Positions 17,067-25,407 of a stretch of 64,000 bases of DNA are shown piece after piece. The first letter of the stretch is position 1. Every line of letters starts with the position of its first letter. This DNA comes from Phascolarctobacterium sp. (GTDB taxonomy: Bacteria; Bacillota; Negativicutes; Acidaminococcales; Acidaminococcaceae), in the NCBI GenBank assembly GCA_017623055.1, contig JAGAPX010000026.1, forward strand, positions 1 to 64,000, written 5' to 3'. A model generated the notes under the pieces. It worked only from the letters and a program-made list of their open reading frames with translations. It did no database searches and was not told the origin of the DNA. Position numbers and translations under genes: made by a program.

Positions 17067-17556
17067 ATTTAATGTAAAAAGTTTGCTGCTTGCTGGACTG
17101 GCTATGCTCGTAGTTTTTGGCATGGGAGTTTTCAAAGGGCAGATTAATGGCGATAGAACCTTTCATAAATTTACCATGCAGCAGGGTGGTGAGTACGCTT
17201 ACACCATGGATGTTGGCAAGATGGGCATCGTCAAATATTTGGTTGAGCCTAATATCATGACTTTGTACCTGCGTTGCAAGGTTCCTGCCAATGTGCAAGA
17301 CTTGCGTTGTGAAATAGAAGGTATCGAAAATTTCGCTTCTCAAGGTAGCAAGAAAGGTGTTTGGAAAAAGCTGACTTCCTCAGATGTTTTAGAGAAAGGT
17401 CAATGGGGAGACTTTGTTCCTTTGAATCTGGAGATTGCCGTTCCGAGGGAAGATATTTATAAACGTAATGTTGCTAATGGGAAGATACATTTTTACAGTG
17501 GGAACAATTCTTTTGCCACATTAAATGTTGCTATTATTAATTCAAAATATCAATGA
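17059..17556 (+). CDS. Membrane-anchored extracytoplasmic protein, unknown (165 aa)
   Basis: One N-terminal membrane anchor (about residues 8-25) precedes a roughly 135-residue beta-rich extracytoplasmic domain. ATG 17059 is preferred (AAAGGA 10 bp upstream) over ATG 17050, which abuts it. It overlaps the Cys-rich protein gene by 8 bp, so it is part of the NapH-like operon. No recognisable catalytic motif; two cysteines (LRCKVPANVQDLRC) are close together. Confidence 0.75.
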   Translation: MNRFNVKSLLLAGLAMLVVFGMGVFKGQINGDRTFHKFTMQQGGEYAYTMDVGKMGIVKYLVEPNIMTLYLRCKVPANVQDLRCEIEGIENFASQGSKKGVWKKLTSSDVLEKGQWGDFVPLNLEIAVPREDIYKRNVANGKIHFYSGNNSFATLNVAIINSKYQ

Positions 17557-17592
17557 TAAATAAATTTACATTCAAGTAATGGAGGTCTGATG

Positions 17593-18360
17593 ATGAGAAA
17601 ATTTTTGATATTGATTTCTTGCTTGCTCATTGGATTGGCGATGTCAGGGTGCGGTAATAAAACTGTAACAGAAAAGAATGTTTTGTATGTAGCTACAACT
17701 GCCAACTTTCCGCCTTTTGAATATTTCCAATCTAATAGTGGCATCCACACAGGGTTTGACATCGAATTAATGCGTGAGTTAGGCAAAAATTTGGGCTATG
17801 ATAAAGTTGAATTTGTAAATGTTAATTTTACAAAGCTCTTAGATGGGTTGGAAGCTAAACAATATGATGCAGTAATTTCCGGTTTAGCTATTACGCCAGA
17901 GCGTGAAGAGAAGGTTGCTTTTACAAAACCTTATATTACGGACGGATTAACTATTGTACTTCCTGTTGGCACTAAGTTGCCTAATACACCGAAAACTTTA
18001 AAAGGCAGGCGTGTTGCTGTAGAAAGTGGTAGCATTGCTTTCGATTGGGTAATTGGACATACATATGCTAGTGATATTGTAGTGGTTGGTAGTACAGAAG
18101 AAGCAATCAAGGCTGTTGTAGAAGACAGGGCAGATTGTATGGTAGCATCTAAACTTGCTGTTGCTTTTTTGCTTGCTCATGGTTTTAGTGATAGTGTTCG
18201 TCTAGCAGGGGATGATGTACTTGTTGAAGATAAGATTGCCATTGCGGTAAACAAAGAAAATACTGTGCTTCTGGAAAAACTTAATAAAGAACTGGAAAAT
18301 AATCTTCAAACTCCCAAGTATAAACAAATCTATAGAACATATTTTGGTAGCATAAAATAA
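17593..18360 (+). CDS. Family 3 solute-binding lipoprotein (amino-acid-type)
   Basis: A 255-aa periplasmic lipoprotein with lipobox MSGC and the PBP2 fold: VATTANFPPFEYFQ, GFDIELMRELGKNLGY, AVISGLAITPEREEKVAFTKPY and VAVESGSIAFDWV are classic for polar-amino-acid binding proteins. GGAGGT precedes two ATGs (17590 and 17593); spacing favours 17593. No matching permease or ATPase is adjacent, so it is an orphan component here. A terminator follows at 18366. Confidence 0.88.
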   Translation: MRKFLILISCLLIGLAMSGCGNKTVTEKNVLYVATTANFPPFEYFQSNSGIHTGFDIELMRELGKNLGYDKVEFVNVNFTKLLDGLEAKQYDAVISGLAITPEREEKVAFTKPYITDGLTIVLPVGTKLPNTPKTLKGRRVAVESGSIAFDWVIGHTYASDIVVVGSTEEAIKAVVEDRADCMVASKLAVAFLLAHGFSDSVRLAGDDVLVEDKIAIAVNKENTVLLEKLNKELENNLQTPKYKQIYRTYFGSIK

Positions 18361-18365
18361 AAATT

Positions 18366-18398
18366 AGCCTTCTATTCTTTGCGGTAGAAGGCTTTTTT
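18366..18398 (+). terminator. Rho-independent terminator after the family 3 binding protein
   Basis: AGCCTTCTA (18366-18374) / TAGAAGGCT (18385-18393) followed by T6. Confidence 0.92.
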
Positions 18399-18441
18399 GA
18401 TATTTGCAACAAAAATTTTAGCAGCCCAGCCAATTTCGCCC

Positions 18442-18472
18442 TTGAGTATATACCTACTATATATCTTATAAT
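18442..18472 (+). promoter_or_regulatory. MerR-type promoter P2 (19-bp spacer)
   Basis: TTGAGT (18442-18447), 19 bp, TATAAT (18467-18472); operator AGTATATACCTACTATATAT. It now drives only a receptor pseudogene. Confidence 0.85.
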
Positions 18473-18505
18473 CTGTCATTGAAATTATTAAATGGTGGTG
18501 TTTTT

Positions 18506-20157
18506 ATGAAGTGGAATGGTAGGAAGGCTTTCCTAATTTTGGCAGTTTTTAGCTGTAGCTTTTTAAATAGTCAACAAAATGTTTATGCAGAAGAAAAATT
18601 ACAAGAATTTGTTTTAGATCCAATGGTAGTAACTGCTCAAGGCTTTGCTACTAAGGATTTAGAAACTCCTGCGTTGGTAGAAGTTTTCAATGAAAAAGAA
18701 ATTGAAGATAGTGGTGCCAATAATGCTTACGATGTTTTGCAAGATACTTTAGGTGTTACTGCTTCTTCCTATGGTTTTAATGGAACTAACCAAGGAACTA
18801 TGACTTCTAAAATTATGGTGCGTGGAGTGCAGGACGGAACTTTAGTTTTGGTAGATGGCATTCCCATGAATATGGATGGGCGTTATAATCTTGACGATAT
18901 TCCTAGTGATGCTATCGAGCGTATTGAAGTTGTTAAAGGTGGAGGTTCCGTTTTGTACGGAAGTGAAGCGACTGGCGGCGTGATTAATATTATCACTAAA
19001 AAGCAGTTGCGAAATAAAATTAAGGTTGCGACTGGCAACTATGGTAAAGAGCGTTACGATATCAGTATTGGCTCAGGTAAGTTTAATTTGCTTGCTGGCT
19101 TGGAAAATCGTGGGGAAGCAAAAAATTTAAAAGGTCTTGGCTACAACAAGGCTCCTGAAAAAGAAAGTGTTTATGATTATGGCAAGGGAGAACGTCAAAG
19201 TATACGTTGGAACTATTTGTTGAGCGAGGGTTTGACTTTTACACATAGTTATTCTGAAAATGAAAATAGATATTTGAAACGTAAGTATCTTAGTCATACC
19301 TATAATCAGATGAATGATTATAAGAATACGGATAACAGCTTTTTGCTTGACTATGATAAAGATGGGTGGAAGGCGTATATTTCTTATGGTACTCAAGAAA
19401 AGGATAACGACCAAACAAATATCAAGAGTGGTGTAAGAGAACTGATAAATAATTACAACTGGCGCAAGGGGCATAATACCAATATGAAATTGCAAAAGCA
19501 GGTAAATCTTTTAAGCTGCCGACGATGACACAAATTTATGGTAGCGGAGCTTTGCAACCAGCGTTGGACTTGAAGCCAGAAGAGGGAACTCATTATGAAA
19601 TTGGCTACAAGCTAAACGCAGAAAAGAGTGCTTGGCGTTTGGCAATCTTCAATTACGAAGTAAAGGATTCTGTGGAAGCAGTAAAGAATGAAGATGAGAG
19701 TCAAGGTTACGATTATTTTAATAAGGATATTCGTAACACAGGGGTTGAGATTTCCGTAACGCTTGCACACGACAATAAATGGACTAGCCGTTGGGGCGTG
19801 ACTTATCATAATCCGCAAGTAAGGGATGATAACCCCGATGGTTATGCAGATAATGCTTGGCACGATTACGGAAGCAGGTATCAAATTAATGGCTCACTTA
19901 GTTATGTAGATGCTAAGTTCAGCAGTACCTTGAAGGCTAATTTTGTGGGTGACAGAACTTCTGACACCAAGGAGCAACGTCATATTAAACCACAATTATT
20001 TACGGACTGGCATTTTTCTTATCAGCCTCAGGCAAATCATAAAGTCTTTTTGCATATCAACAACATCTTGGACAGAAGAGATATCGTTTCCACAGGGAAC
20101 AGCAATTACTATAATTTAGGACGTAACTTTATGTTAGGGTATGAGTATTTGTTTTAG
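18506..20157 (+). pseudogene. TonB-dependent receptor with an out-of-frame internal deletion
   Basis: The N-terminal part (ATG 18506, SD GGTGGTG) has a signal peptide, TonB-box-like EFVLDPMVVTAQ and a full plug (IERIEVVKGGGSVLYGSEATGGVINIITKK), then stops at 19526-19528. The barrel continues in another frame (open before 19490, through GKSFKLPTM, to the terminal F at 20157). Alignment by eye with receptor 1 indicates that about 100 residues between the NWRKGHNTN segment and GKSFKLPT are missing, with a frameshift at the join near 19485-19500. The product cannot form a barrel. The promoter is intact, suggesting recent loss. Confidence 0.87.
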
Positions 20158-20174
20158 AGAATAAGTTAAAAATT

Positions 20175-20210
20175 AAGAGCGTTGCATTTTGAAATGTAGC
20201 GCTCTTTTTA
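20175..20210 (+). terminator. Terminator after the receptor pseudogene
   Basis: AAGAGCG (20175-20181) / CGCTCTT (20200-20206), extended by TGCATTT/AAATGTA, followed by T-rich sequence. Confidence 0.88.
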
Positions 20211-20219
20211 GTTTGCAAA

Positions 20220-20235
20220 TGTTTCACGTGAAACT
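20220..20235. other. parS: parS-like site, one mismatch
   Basis: TGTTTCACGTGAAACT differs from the consensus only at the last base. It is intergenic, between a terminator and the P-type ATPase promoter. Confidence 0.75.
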
Positions 20236-20284
20236 TTTTTACGAGAGGGACATAGATTTTAAAATTTTTTTGAAAAAATATAGA

Positions 20285-20309
20285 TGAACAAATACTCATG
20301 TGTTATAAT
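20285..20309 (+). promoter_or_regulatory. P-type ATPase promoter region with ArsR/SmtB-like operator
   Basis: TATAAT (20304-20309) is overlapped upstream by TGAACAAATACTCATGTGTT (20285-20304). The TGAACA-N2-TACTCA core resembles the imperfect 6-2-6 palindromes bound by ArsR/SmtB metal sensors. A near-identical copy lies at 20361. No ArsR gene is in the window. Confidence 0.5.
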
Positions 20310-20360
20310 GAAAGCAACGAAGGCAAAGTAAAAGCTTTCGTAAATTTTTAAGACAATATA

Positions 20361-20380
20361 TGAATAAATGCTCAAGTGTT
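20361..20380 (+). promoter_or_regulatory. Second copy of the ArsR/SmtB-like operator
   Basis: TGAATAAATGCTCAAGTGTT matches the box at 20285 at 17 of 20 positions, in direct orientation 76 bp downstream, just before the ATPase SD. Confidence 0.5.
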
Positions 20381-20395
20381 TTTCAGAGGTGTATT

Positions 20396-22354
20396 ATGAA
20401 GAAAAATTTGGAGAATGAACATTCTTGCGGTTGTGGCTGTGGCTGCGGGCACGAGCATCATCATGAAAAAACAGCTTCTTGTGGTTGCGGATGTGGTTGT
20501 GGTCATGAGCATGGTGAGCATAGTAAATGGGAAGCAAGTACTCTTGTGCTTGGCGGAGTTGTTTTTGTAGTAACGGAAGGCTTTAGAATTGTTCCTGAAG
20601 CTCATCACATCTACGCATTAATTATTGCCTATCTACTCTTAGGTGGAAAGATTGTTTTGACCGCGTTAAAGAATCTTGCCAAAGGTCACGTTTTTGATGA
20701 AAACTTTTTGATGACTGTTGCAACTCTAGGTGCTTTTGCCATTCAAGCGTGGGAAGAAGCTGTTGGCGTAATGTTCTTTTATCGTGTGGGAGAATATTTT
20801 GAGCATCGTGCTGTAGAAAAAACTCGTGGGCAAATTATGGCGGCGGTGGATATGCGACCAGAAGTTGTCAACATTATTGTTGGCAATGAAGTAAAAGTTA
20901 TACCTGCCGCAGATGCCAAAGTTGGCGACGAACTTTTGGTTAGAGTTGGTGACCGTATTCCTTTGGACGGTGTTGTTGTGGAAGGCGAAAGTCTTTTGGA
21001 CACTTCTCCTGTAACTGGTGAACCTGTTCCCGTAAAGCGTGTGCGTGGTGATGAAGTTGTTTCCGGCTGCGTTAATACTTCCGGTATGCTCAAGATGCGT
21101 GTTCAAAAAGTGCTGGAAGAATCTATGGTTACGAAAATTTTGGACAGCGTGGAAAATGCTGCGGCAAGCAAGCCTGCCATTGATAAATTCATCACTCGCT
21201 TCGCTCGTATCTATACTCCGTTTGTGGTGGCAGTAGCTATCTTGACGGCAGTTGTGCCTTCGCTCGTAACTGGTGAGTGGGAAAAATGGATTTACACAGC
21301 GTTAACTTTCCTCGTTATCAGTTGCCCCTGTGCTTTAGTTTTGAGCGTACCTTTAGCATTCTTCTCTGGCATTGGTGCTGGCTCTAAGTACGGTATTTTA
21401 TTTAAGGGCGGCGTAGCAATGGATGCTTTAAAAAATATTAAAGCAGTTGTTATGGATAAAACCGGTACTGTAACCAAAGGGAATTTTGTTGTCCAAAAAG
21501 TTCGTGCCGGTAAAGGCGTAACTGAGCAAGCACTCTTGCAAATTTGCGCAGGTGCAGAACTGGCTTCCACTCATCCCATTGCAGTAAGTGTTGTGGAAGC
21601 AGCAAAGGAACGTGGCTTGAAGCTAATTCGTCCTGATAAATTTGAAGAACTTGCTGGTGAAGGACTTGTCGCTTATTACGGCGAGGATATTGTACTGTGC
21701 GGTAATGTTAAGCTTTTGGAACGTTACGGTGCTAACATTACTGATTACCACGAAGCAGAAAGTGGCAGTGAAGTTTTAGTTGCGAAAAATTCTAAGTATC
21801 TTGGGCAGCTTGTAATCAACGATACTTTGAAAGAAGATGCCAAGCTTGCTGTTACAGAACTGAAAAAGCAAGGTTTGGTAACTGCAATGCTCACTGGTGA
21901 TTCTCAAAGAGAGGCAGAAGCTATAGGTAAAGCGGTAGGAATTGACGAAGTGCGTGCGAAACTTTTACCACAAGATAAATTGCAGGAGCTTAATAGCTTA
22001 CGTGATAAGTACGGTTCTGTGATGTTCGTAGGTGATGGCATCAACGATGCACCAGTTTTGGCAGGCGCAAACATAGGTGCGGCTATGGGTAGTGGTGCAG
22101 ATGCTGCCATTGAAGCGGCGGACGTAGTCTTTATGAATTCCGAAGTGCAGTCCATTCCCAAAGCTATTGACATTGCTAAGGAAACTGGCAGGATTGCTTG
22201 GCAAAACGTAATTTTCGCTTTAGCAGTGAAAGCAGTAATCATGGTGGCTGGTCTTTTAGGTTATGCTTCCATGTGGGCAGCAGTCTTTGCGGATACGGGC
22301 GTGGCAATGCTCTGCGTGCTGAACTCTGTCAGAATTTTATACAAGAAGTTTTAA
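20396..22354 (+). CDS. Heavy-metal-translocating P1B-type ATPase (Zn/Cd-type)
   Basis: The 652-aa pump has an N-terminal tail with two copies of CGCGCGCGHEH (near residues 11 and 29) instead of a ferredoxin-like HMA domain. The core is complete: TGEPVP actuator, SCPCALV in the membrane (CPC ligands), phosphorylation motif DKTGT, HP motif (STHPIA), MLTGDS and GDGINDAPVL. CPC with this wording fits ZntA/CadA-type export of Zn2+, Cd2+ or Pb2+, though Co2+ cannot be excluded. ATG 20396 has AGAGGTG upstream; an earlier ATG at 20360 lies inside an operator-like repeat. It has its own terminator. Confidence 0.92.
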   Translation: MKKNLENEHSCGCGCGCGHEHHHEKTASCGCGCGCGHEHGEHSKWEASTLVLGGVVFVVTEGFRIVPEAHHIYALIIAYLLLGGKIVLTALKNLAKGHVFDENFLMTVATLGAFAIQAWEEAVGVMFFYRVGEYFEHRAVEKTRGQIMAAVDMRPEVVNIIVGNEVKVIPAADAKVGDELLVRVGDRIPLDGVVVEGESLLDTSPVTGEPVPVKRVRGDEVVSGCVNTSGMLKMRVQKVLEESMVTKILDSVENAAASKPAIDKFITRFARIYTPFVVAVAILTAVVPSLVTGEWEKWIYTALTFLVISCPCALVLSVPLAFFSGIGAGSKYGILFKGGVAMDALKNIKAVVMDKTGTVTKGNFVVQKVRAGKGVTEQALLQICAGAELASTHPIAVSVVEAAKERGLKLIRPDKFEELAGEGLVAYYGEDIVLCGNVKLLERYGANITDYHEAESGSEVLVAKNSKYLGQLVINDTLKEDAKLAVTELKKQGLVTAMLTGDSQREAEAIGKAVGIDEVRAKLLPQDKLQELNSLRDKYGSVMFVGDGINDAPVLAGANIGAAMGSGADAAIEAADVVFMNSEVQSIPKAIDIAKETGRIAWQNVIFALAVKAVIMVAGLLGYASMWAAVFADTGVAMLCVLNSVRILYKKF

Positions 22355-22360
22355 AATAAA

Positions 22361-22388
22361 AAGCGTAGTCGCAAGGCTACGCTTTTTT
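22361..22388 (+). terminator. Rho-independent terminator of the P-type ATPase gene
   Basis: AAGCGTAG (22361-22368) / CTACGCTT (22377-22384) followed by T6. Confidence 0.93.
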
Positions 22389-22413
22389 GTGTAGTTGTTG
22401 GACTATTTCTAAA

Positions 22414-22444
22414 TTAACAGTATAGTTGGTATATTGTTTGAAAC
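22414..22444 (+). promoter_or_regulatory. Decayed MerR-type promoter
   Basis: TTAACA (22414-22419), 19 bp containing GTATAGTTGGTATATTGTT, and a poor -10 (TGAAAC). The dyad matches the intact P4 operator closely, but the hexamers are weak; no gene follows before the hairpin at 22452. Confidence 0.45.
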
Positions 22445-22451
22445 TTTTGAG

Positions 22452-22503
22452 GAGCAGAGTGATTTTACATTAAAATAGATGGACTTAAACTGCTCTTTTT
22501 CTT
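22452..22503 (+). terminator. Terminator-like hairpin with a long loop
   Basis: GAGCAG (22452-22457) / CTGCTC (22490-22495) followed by a T-rich run. It would end any transcript from the decayed promoter at 22414. From here to 22652 the sequence is AT-rich with no gene that I can see. Confidence 0.5.
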
Positions 22504-22652
22504 TTTAATAAAGTTAATTTTTTTACGCTTGCTAGTATAAAAAACATTTTCTTTTAGAATTAGCAACATTGTTGAATGAAAAACAAATCGTAATAATTCC
22601 GAATAAGATTAAAAACTTATATAAAAACTTCAAAAATTTTTTGTAAAACTGC

Positions 22653-22683
22653 TTGACAATATACTGGGTATATACTTTACAGT
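22653..22683 (+). promoter_or_regulatory. MerR-type promoter P3 (19-bp spacer)
   Basis: TTGACA (22653-22658), 19 bp with ATATACTGGGTATATAC, TACAGT (22678-22683). No protein gene follows before the terminator at 23083. Confidence 0.75.
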
Positions 22684-22689
22684 ATGATT

Positions 22690-23130
22690 AAGGAACAAAT
22701 CAATATTTCGCATAAGAAGTTTTGGGTTAGTAGGATAAAGAAGTTCTAAACATCACAACACCTTTTACCGAAAACAACAATGCTTTTTACCTAGCGTTAG
22801 CTACCTGTTAATGGCGGAAGATGTTAAAGCTGCAAGTTTTGTTTATGTGAGAGTGGCAGAATTTCAGTGGAAATATTTTAGATGTGCGTTTCATGCTTGC
22901 CGGAACAAGCATCTGCTTTCCAAAGTAACAGGGCGAAATATTGGTTTCCCCTCCAAAATGAGAACAAGCAAACTGGACACTTGCTTCGCATAGAATTAAT
23001 GCTGTTCTGATAAAAAATAATCTTATATTTTCTCCTTCACCTCTCTCTCAAAGTGCATTCTGTAGGGGTGCAGTAATGCCGAAATAAGATGCGTGTTACC
23101 TGCCATTGGTAATAGGCATCTTATTTTTTG
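22690..23130 (+). ncRNA. Candidate structured non-coding RNA of about 440 nt
   Basis: It is bounded by promoter P3 and a strong terminator and has no credible ORF. Paired elements include CCTGTTA (22804-22810) / TAACAGG (22926-22932); ATGCTTG-CCGGAA-CAAGCAT (22892-22911); a three-way-junction-like unit with AGAACA/TGTTCT outside and AGCAA/TTGCT plus GCAT/ATGC inside (22970-23008); and GCATTCTGTA-GGGG-TGCAGTAATGC near 23055-23079. The 5' end (AATATTTC..ATAAGA) and 3' part (CTTCACCTCTC..GCAGTAATG) resemble the receptor leaders, as if a leader carried an insertion of more than 300 nt. Confidence 0.6.
23083..23130 (+). terminator. Strong terminator of the non-coding RNA
   Basis: AATAAGATGC (23083-23092) / GCATCTTATT (23116-23125), inner TTACC/GGTAA, then T5 and G. 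Confidence 0.92.
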
Positions 23131-23158
23131 TTCAAAATTTTACTAACTGATTAAGGTC

Positions 23159-23189
23159 TTGACAGTAAAGTTGCTATATAGTTTATCAT
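23159..23189 (+). promoter_or_regulatory. MerR-type promoter P4 (19-bp spacer)
   Basis: TTGACA (23159-23164), 19 bp ending GCTATATAGTT, TATCAT (23184-23189), 32 bp ahead of the cbiZ start. Confidence 0.87.
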
Positions 23190-23221
23190 TAGAAAAAATA
23201 AAAGCAGTTAAGGAGACGGTT

Positions 23222-24307
23222 ATGTCTGAACACATTTGCACCCTTTCTACAGGTGATAAGGTTTATTTTTACGATAAAAGCATAGTGATTTTCTTTAATG
23301 GCAAGCGTAAAGTGTTGAGCACTTCCGTTTATAATGGTGGCTACCACGAAGATTACGTTGCAGTTTATAATTACGATGCTAAGCAAGGCTCAGGTATGCC
23401 ATGCGAAGTTTTGGCAGATACTTACGTTGAACATATGCGTTTAATTTCCAAACGTCTTGCTCTAAATCCAGATATGGTTACTGGAATGGGAACGGCGGCG
23501 AGCATGGAGAATGCTGTCGTTGAAAAAATGAACTATAAAGATTTGACCATAACTGCCATTGTGACTGGTGGTATTGAAACGAATGGTGGTCGTGTTGGTG
23601 ATCCTTCCGATTATTACAAACCTTTAGAGCGCTTAGATAAATGCGGAACAATAAACATAATGCTCGTTTTGGACTGTGATATGCCAGCAGGAGCATTAGC
23701 ACGCGCTCTCGTTACTTGTACGGAAGCAAAGACAGCTGCTATTCAAGAACTGCTTGCTGGAAGCAATTATTCCAATGGCTTAGCCACAGGCAGCGGTACA
23801 GACCAGACAATTATTGTTGCCAATCCAGAAAGAGATTTGTATTTTGAAACAACGGGTAAACATTCTAAACTTGGTGAAATGATTGGCAAGGTTGTCATCA
23901 AAGCAGTGAAGCGCGCTTTAGAAAAACAAGCTGGCTTAAATGCAGAATTTCAGCATAACGTATTCCGTCGTTTAAAACGCTTTGGTATTTTGCCGGGAAC
24001 AATGTGGGGAGAATACCAAGAAGCTACCAATGCAGAAGTAAAGCCTGTCTACCTCCTCGCTGCGGAAAATCTGGCGAAAGACAAAATGATGCTAACATTT
24101 ACTTCCTTATATATACATCTGCTTGACCAATTTTTATGGCAACTTATTAACGCAGAAGAAATGCAGATAGCTGGGCAAAACTTGCTTGATACAATTGCTT
24201 CCTATTATAATGTAGAAAGTGAGCAGATTCTGGAAGCAAACCTTGAGGGAATGTTAGCAAGCTGGAAAGCTTTGTTCAATAAAATTATCGCTGTAAAAAG
24301 TGAATAA
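23222..24307 (+). CDS. cbiZ: CbiZ-type adenosylcobinamide amidohydrolase
   Basis: The 361-aa protein has the CbiZ core: VTGGIETNGGRVGDP near residue 125, TINIMLVLDCDMPAGALARALVTCTEAKTAA near 155-185, and GLATGSGTDQTIIVA near 205. CbiZ cleaves the nucleotide loop of adenosylcobinamide derivatives so that salvaged corrinoids can be rebuilt with the cell's own lower ligand. It is longer than minimal CbiZ (about 220-240 aa), with about 85 extra N-terminal and 130 C-terminal residues. ATG 23222 has AAGGAG 6 bp upstream. It has its own MerR-type promoter. Confidence 0.85.
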   Translation: MSEHICTLSTGDKVYFYDKSIVIFFNGKRKVLSTSVYNGGYHEDYVAVYNYDAKQGSGMPCEVLADTYVEHMRLISKRLALNPDMVTGMGTAASMENAVVEKMNYKDLTITAIVTGGIETNGGRVGDPSDYYKPLERLDKCGTINIMLVLDCDMPAGALARALVTCTEAKTAAIQELLAGSNYSNGLATGSGTDQTIIVANPERDLYFETTGKHSKLGEMIGKVVIKAVKRALEKQAGLNAEFQHNVFRRLKRFGILPGTMWGEYQEATNAEVKPVYLLAAENLAKDKMMLTFTSLYIHLLDQFLWQLINAEEMQIAGQNLLDTIASYYNVESEQILEANLEGMLASWKALFNKIIAVKSE

Positions 24308-24319
24308 ACTGGTGTATAT

Positions 24320-25276
24320 ATGAAGCAATTAATAAATTATTGTCCTGTACATGGATATAAAGAAGAAATTGCAGCTTACCACGGAGGCATGTCTGGGTAC
24401 TTAAAGGATAGCAACCTTGACGGGGTGGAGCTGTACGTTTACGATATCAAGCCTTATGAGGAAGATTATTCTAAGTGGGCTACTGGTGCTCATTTAAAAT
24501 ATTGGCCCTATTGGTTAGATTTTTGGCGTAACAATAAGAAAGAACTAGCACGTAACCATAAGAATAAGCAGGAAATGACAGCTTATTTTAATGGAGCAGT
24601 GAACCGCGACCAATGGTTGGAGGTCATTCAGAAAAATATTACTGCATCACTTGCTGTCAAGCCGGAGTATTTAGTTTGGCACGTAAGCCACTGTGGTTTG
24701 GAAGAAGCCTTCACTAGAAAGTTTACCTACAATGACGAGCAGATTATTGATGCAACAGTAGAAGTATTCAACAGCATTAGCACTTGTGTGCCTGATGATG
24801 TAACAGTGCTGTTTGAAAATTTGTGGTGGCCAGGCTTAACCTTAACCAATCCTCAAGTTGTAGATAGATTTTTTAGCAAGCTTAACAAAAGCAACGTGGG
24901 CATCATGCTCGATACTGGACACCTGATGAGTACTAATTTAGAACTTCAATCTGAAAAGGAAGCTTTGGAATACGTCAAAAAGGTTGTCCATAATTTAGGA
25001 AGCTATAAAGATTTAGTGCAGGGGATGCATTTTAGTTGTTCTTTGTCTGGCGAATACCAAAAGAATTCCATTGGAGCAATGCCTGCTGGGATTACAATGG
25101 GAGAAATTTTACAGCACGTTGGCAAAATTGACCAGCATAGAATTTTTACGGATGCTCCTTTAAAAGAGTTCATCGAGTATATAGCACCTACATATCTGGT
25201 GCATGAATTGTTCTATAATACTATGAGCGTGATGCAGGAATACGTAAAAAGCGAGCAAAAATTAATGAAAAAATAA
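24320..25276 (+). CDS. Xylose-isomerase-like TIM-barrel protein, function unknown
   Basis: A 318-aa protein of the AP-endonuclease-2/xylose-isomerase-like superfamily. Candidate metal ligands are the H and E of WHVSHCGLEEAF, the E of VLFENLWWPG, DTGHL near 200 and MHFSCS near 238. It lies 12 bp after cbiZ and is probably co-transcribed, suggesting a step in corrinoid handling, but none is known to me. The SD is weak (GGTG). Epimerase, isomerase or lyase activities all occur in this fold. Confidence 0.75.
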   Translation: MKQLINYCPVHGYKEEIAAYHGGMSGYLKDSNLDGVELYVYDIKPYEEDYSKWATGAHLKYWPYWLDFWRNNKKELARNHKNKQEMTAYFNGAVNRDQWLEVIQKNITASLAVKPEYLVWHVSHCGLEEAFTRKFTYNDEQIIDATVEVFNSISTCVPDDVTVLFENLWWPGLTLTNPQVVDRFFSKLNKSNVGIMLDTGHLMSTNLELQSEKEALEYVKKVVHNLGSYKDLVQGMHFSCSLSGEYQKNSIGAMPAGITMGEILQHVGKIDQHRIFTDAPLKEFIEYIAPTYLVHELFYNTMSVMQEYVKSEQKLMKK

Positions 25277-25281
25277 AAAAT

Positions 25282-25326
25282 GAGCGTTAATTTTATCTTG
25301 AATAAGGATAATTTTAACGCTCTTTG
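25282..25326 (+). terminator. Terminator after the TIM-barrel gene
   Basis: GAGCGTTAA (25282-25290) / TTAACGCTC (25314-25322) followed by TTTG; the loop carries a smaller stem. Confidence 0.8.
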
Positions 25327-25360
25327 TCATTTTAAATAGGAATTATTACTAAAAAATATC

Positions 25361-25391
25361 TTGACTATAAAGTTGCTATATAGGCTAAAAT
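25361..25391 (+). promoter_or_regulatory. MerR-type promoter P5 (19-bp spacer)
   Basis: TTGACT (25361-25366), 19 bp with AAAGTTGCTATATAG, TAAAAT (25386-25391); upstream of receptor 2. Confidence 0.87.
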
Positions 25392-25407
25392 GTTAGCAGT
25401 TGGAAAA

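Noticed and set aside
22811-22993. 60-codon ORF inside the candidate ncRNA
   Set aside because: No SD, composition unlike neighbouring proteins, and it overlaps several stable helices.
22970-23008. tRNA-like cloverleaf
   Set aside because: The three-way unit lacks tRNA consensus bases (T-loop GTTCRANNC, CCA end) and correct arm lengths.
23040-23125. Cobalamin riboswitch suggested by GTTACCTGCC before cbiZ
   Set aside because: The conserved GGGAA and GCCACTG boxes are missing, and the string is inside the loop side of a plain terminator hairpin. It also ends before promoter P4.
23222-24307. Longer cbiZ starting near 23159
   Set aside because: The longer frame would begin inside promoter P4; ATG 23222 has a proper SD (AAGGAG).
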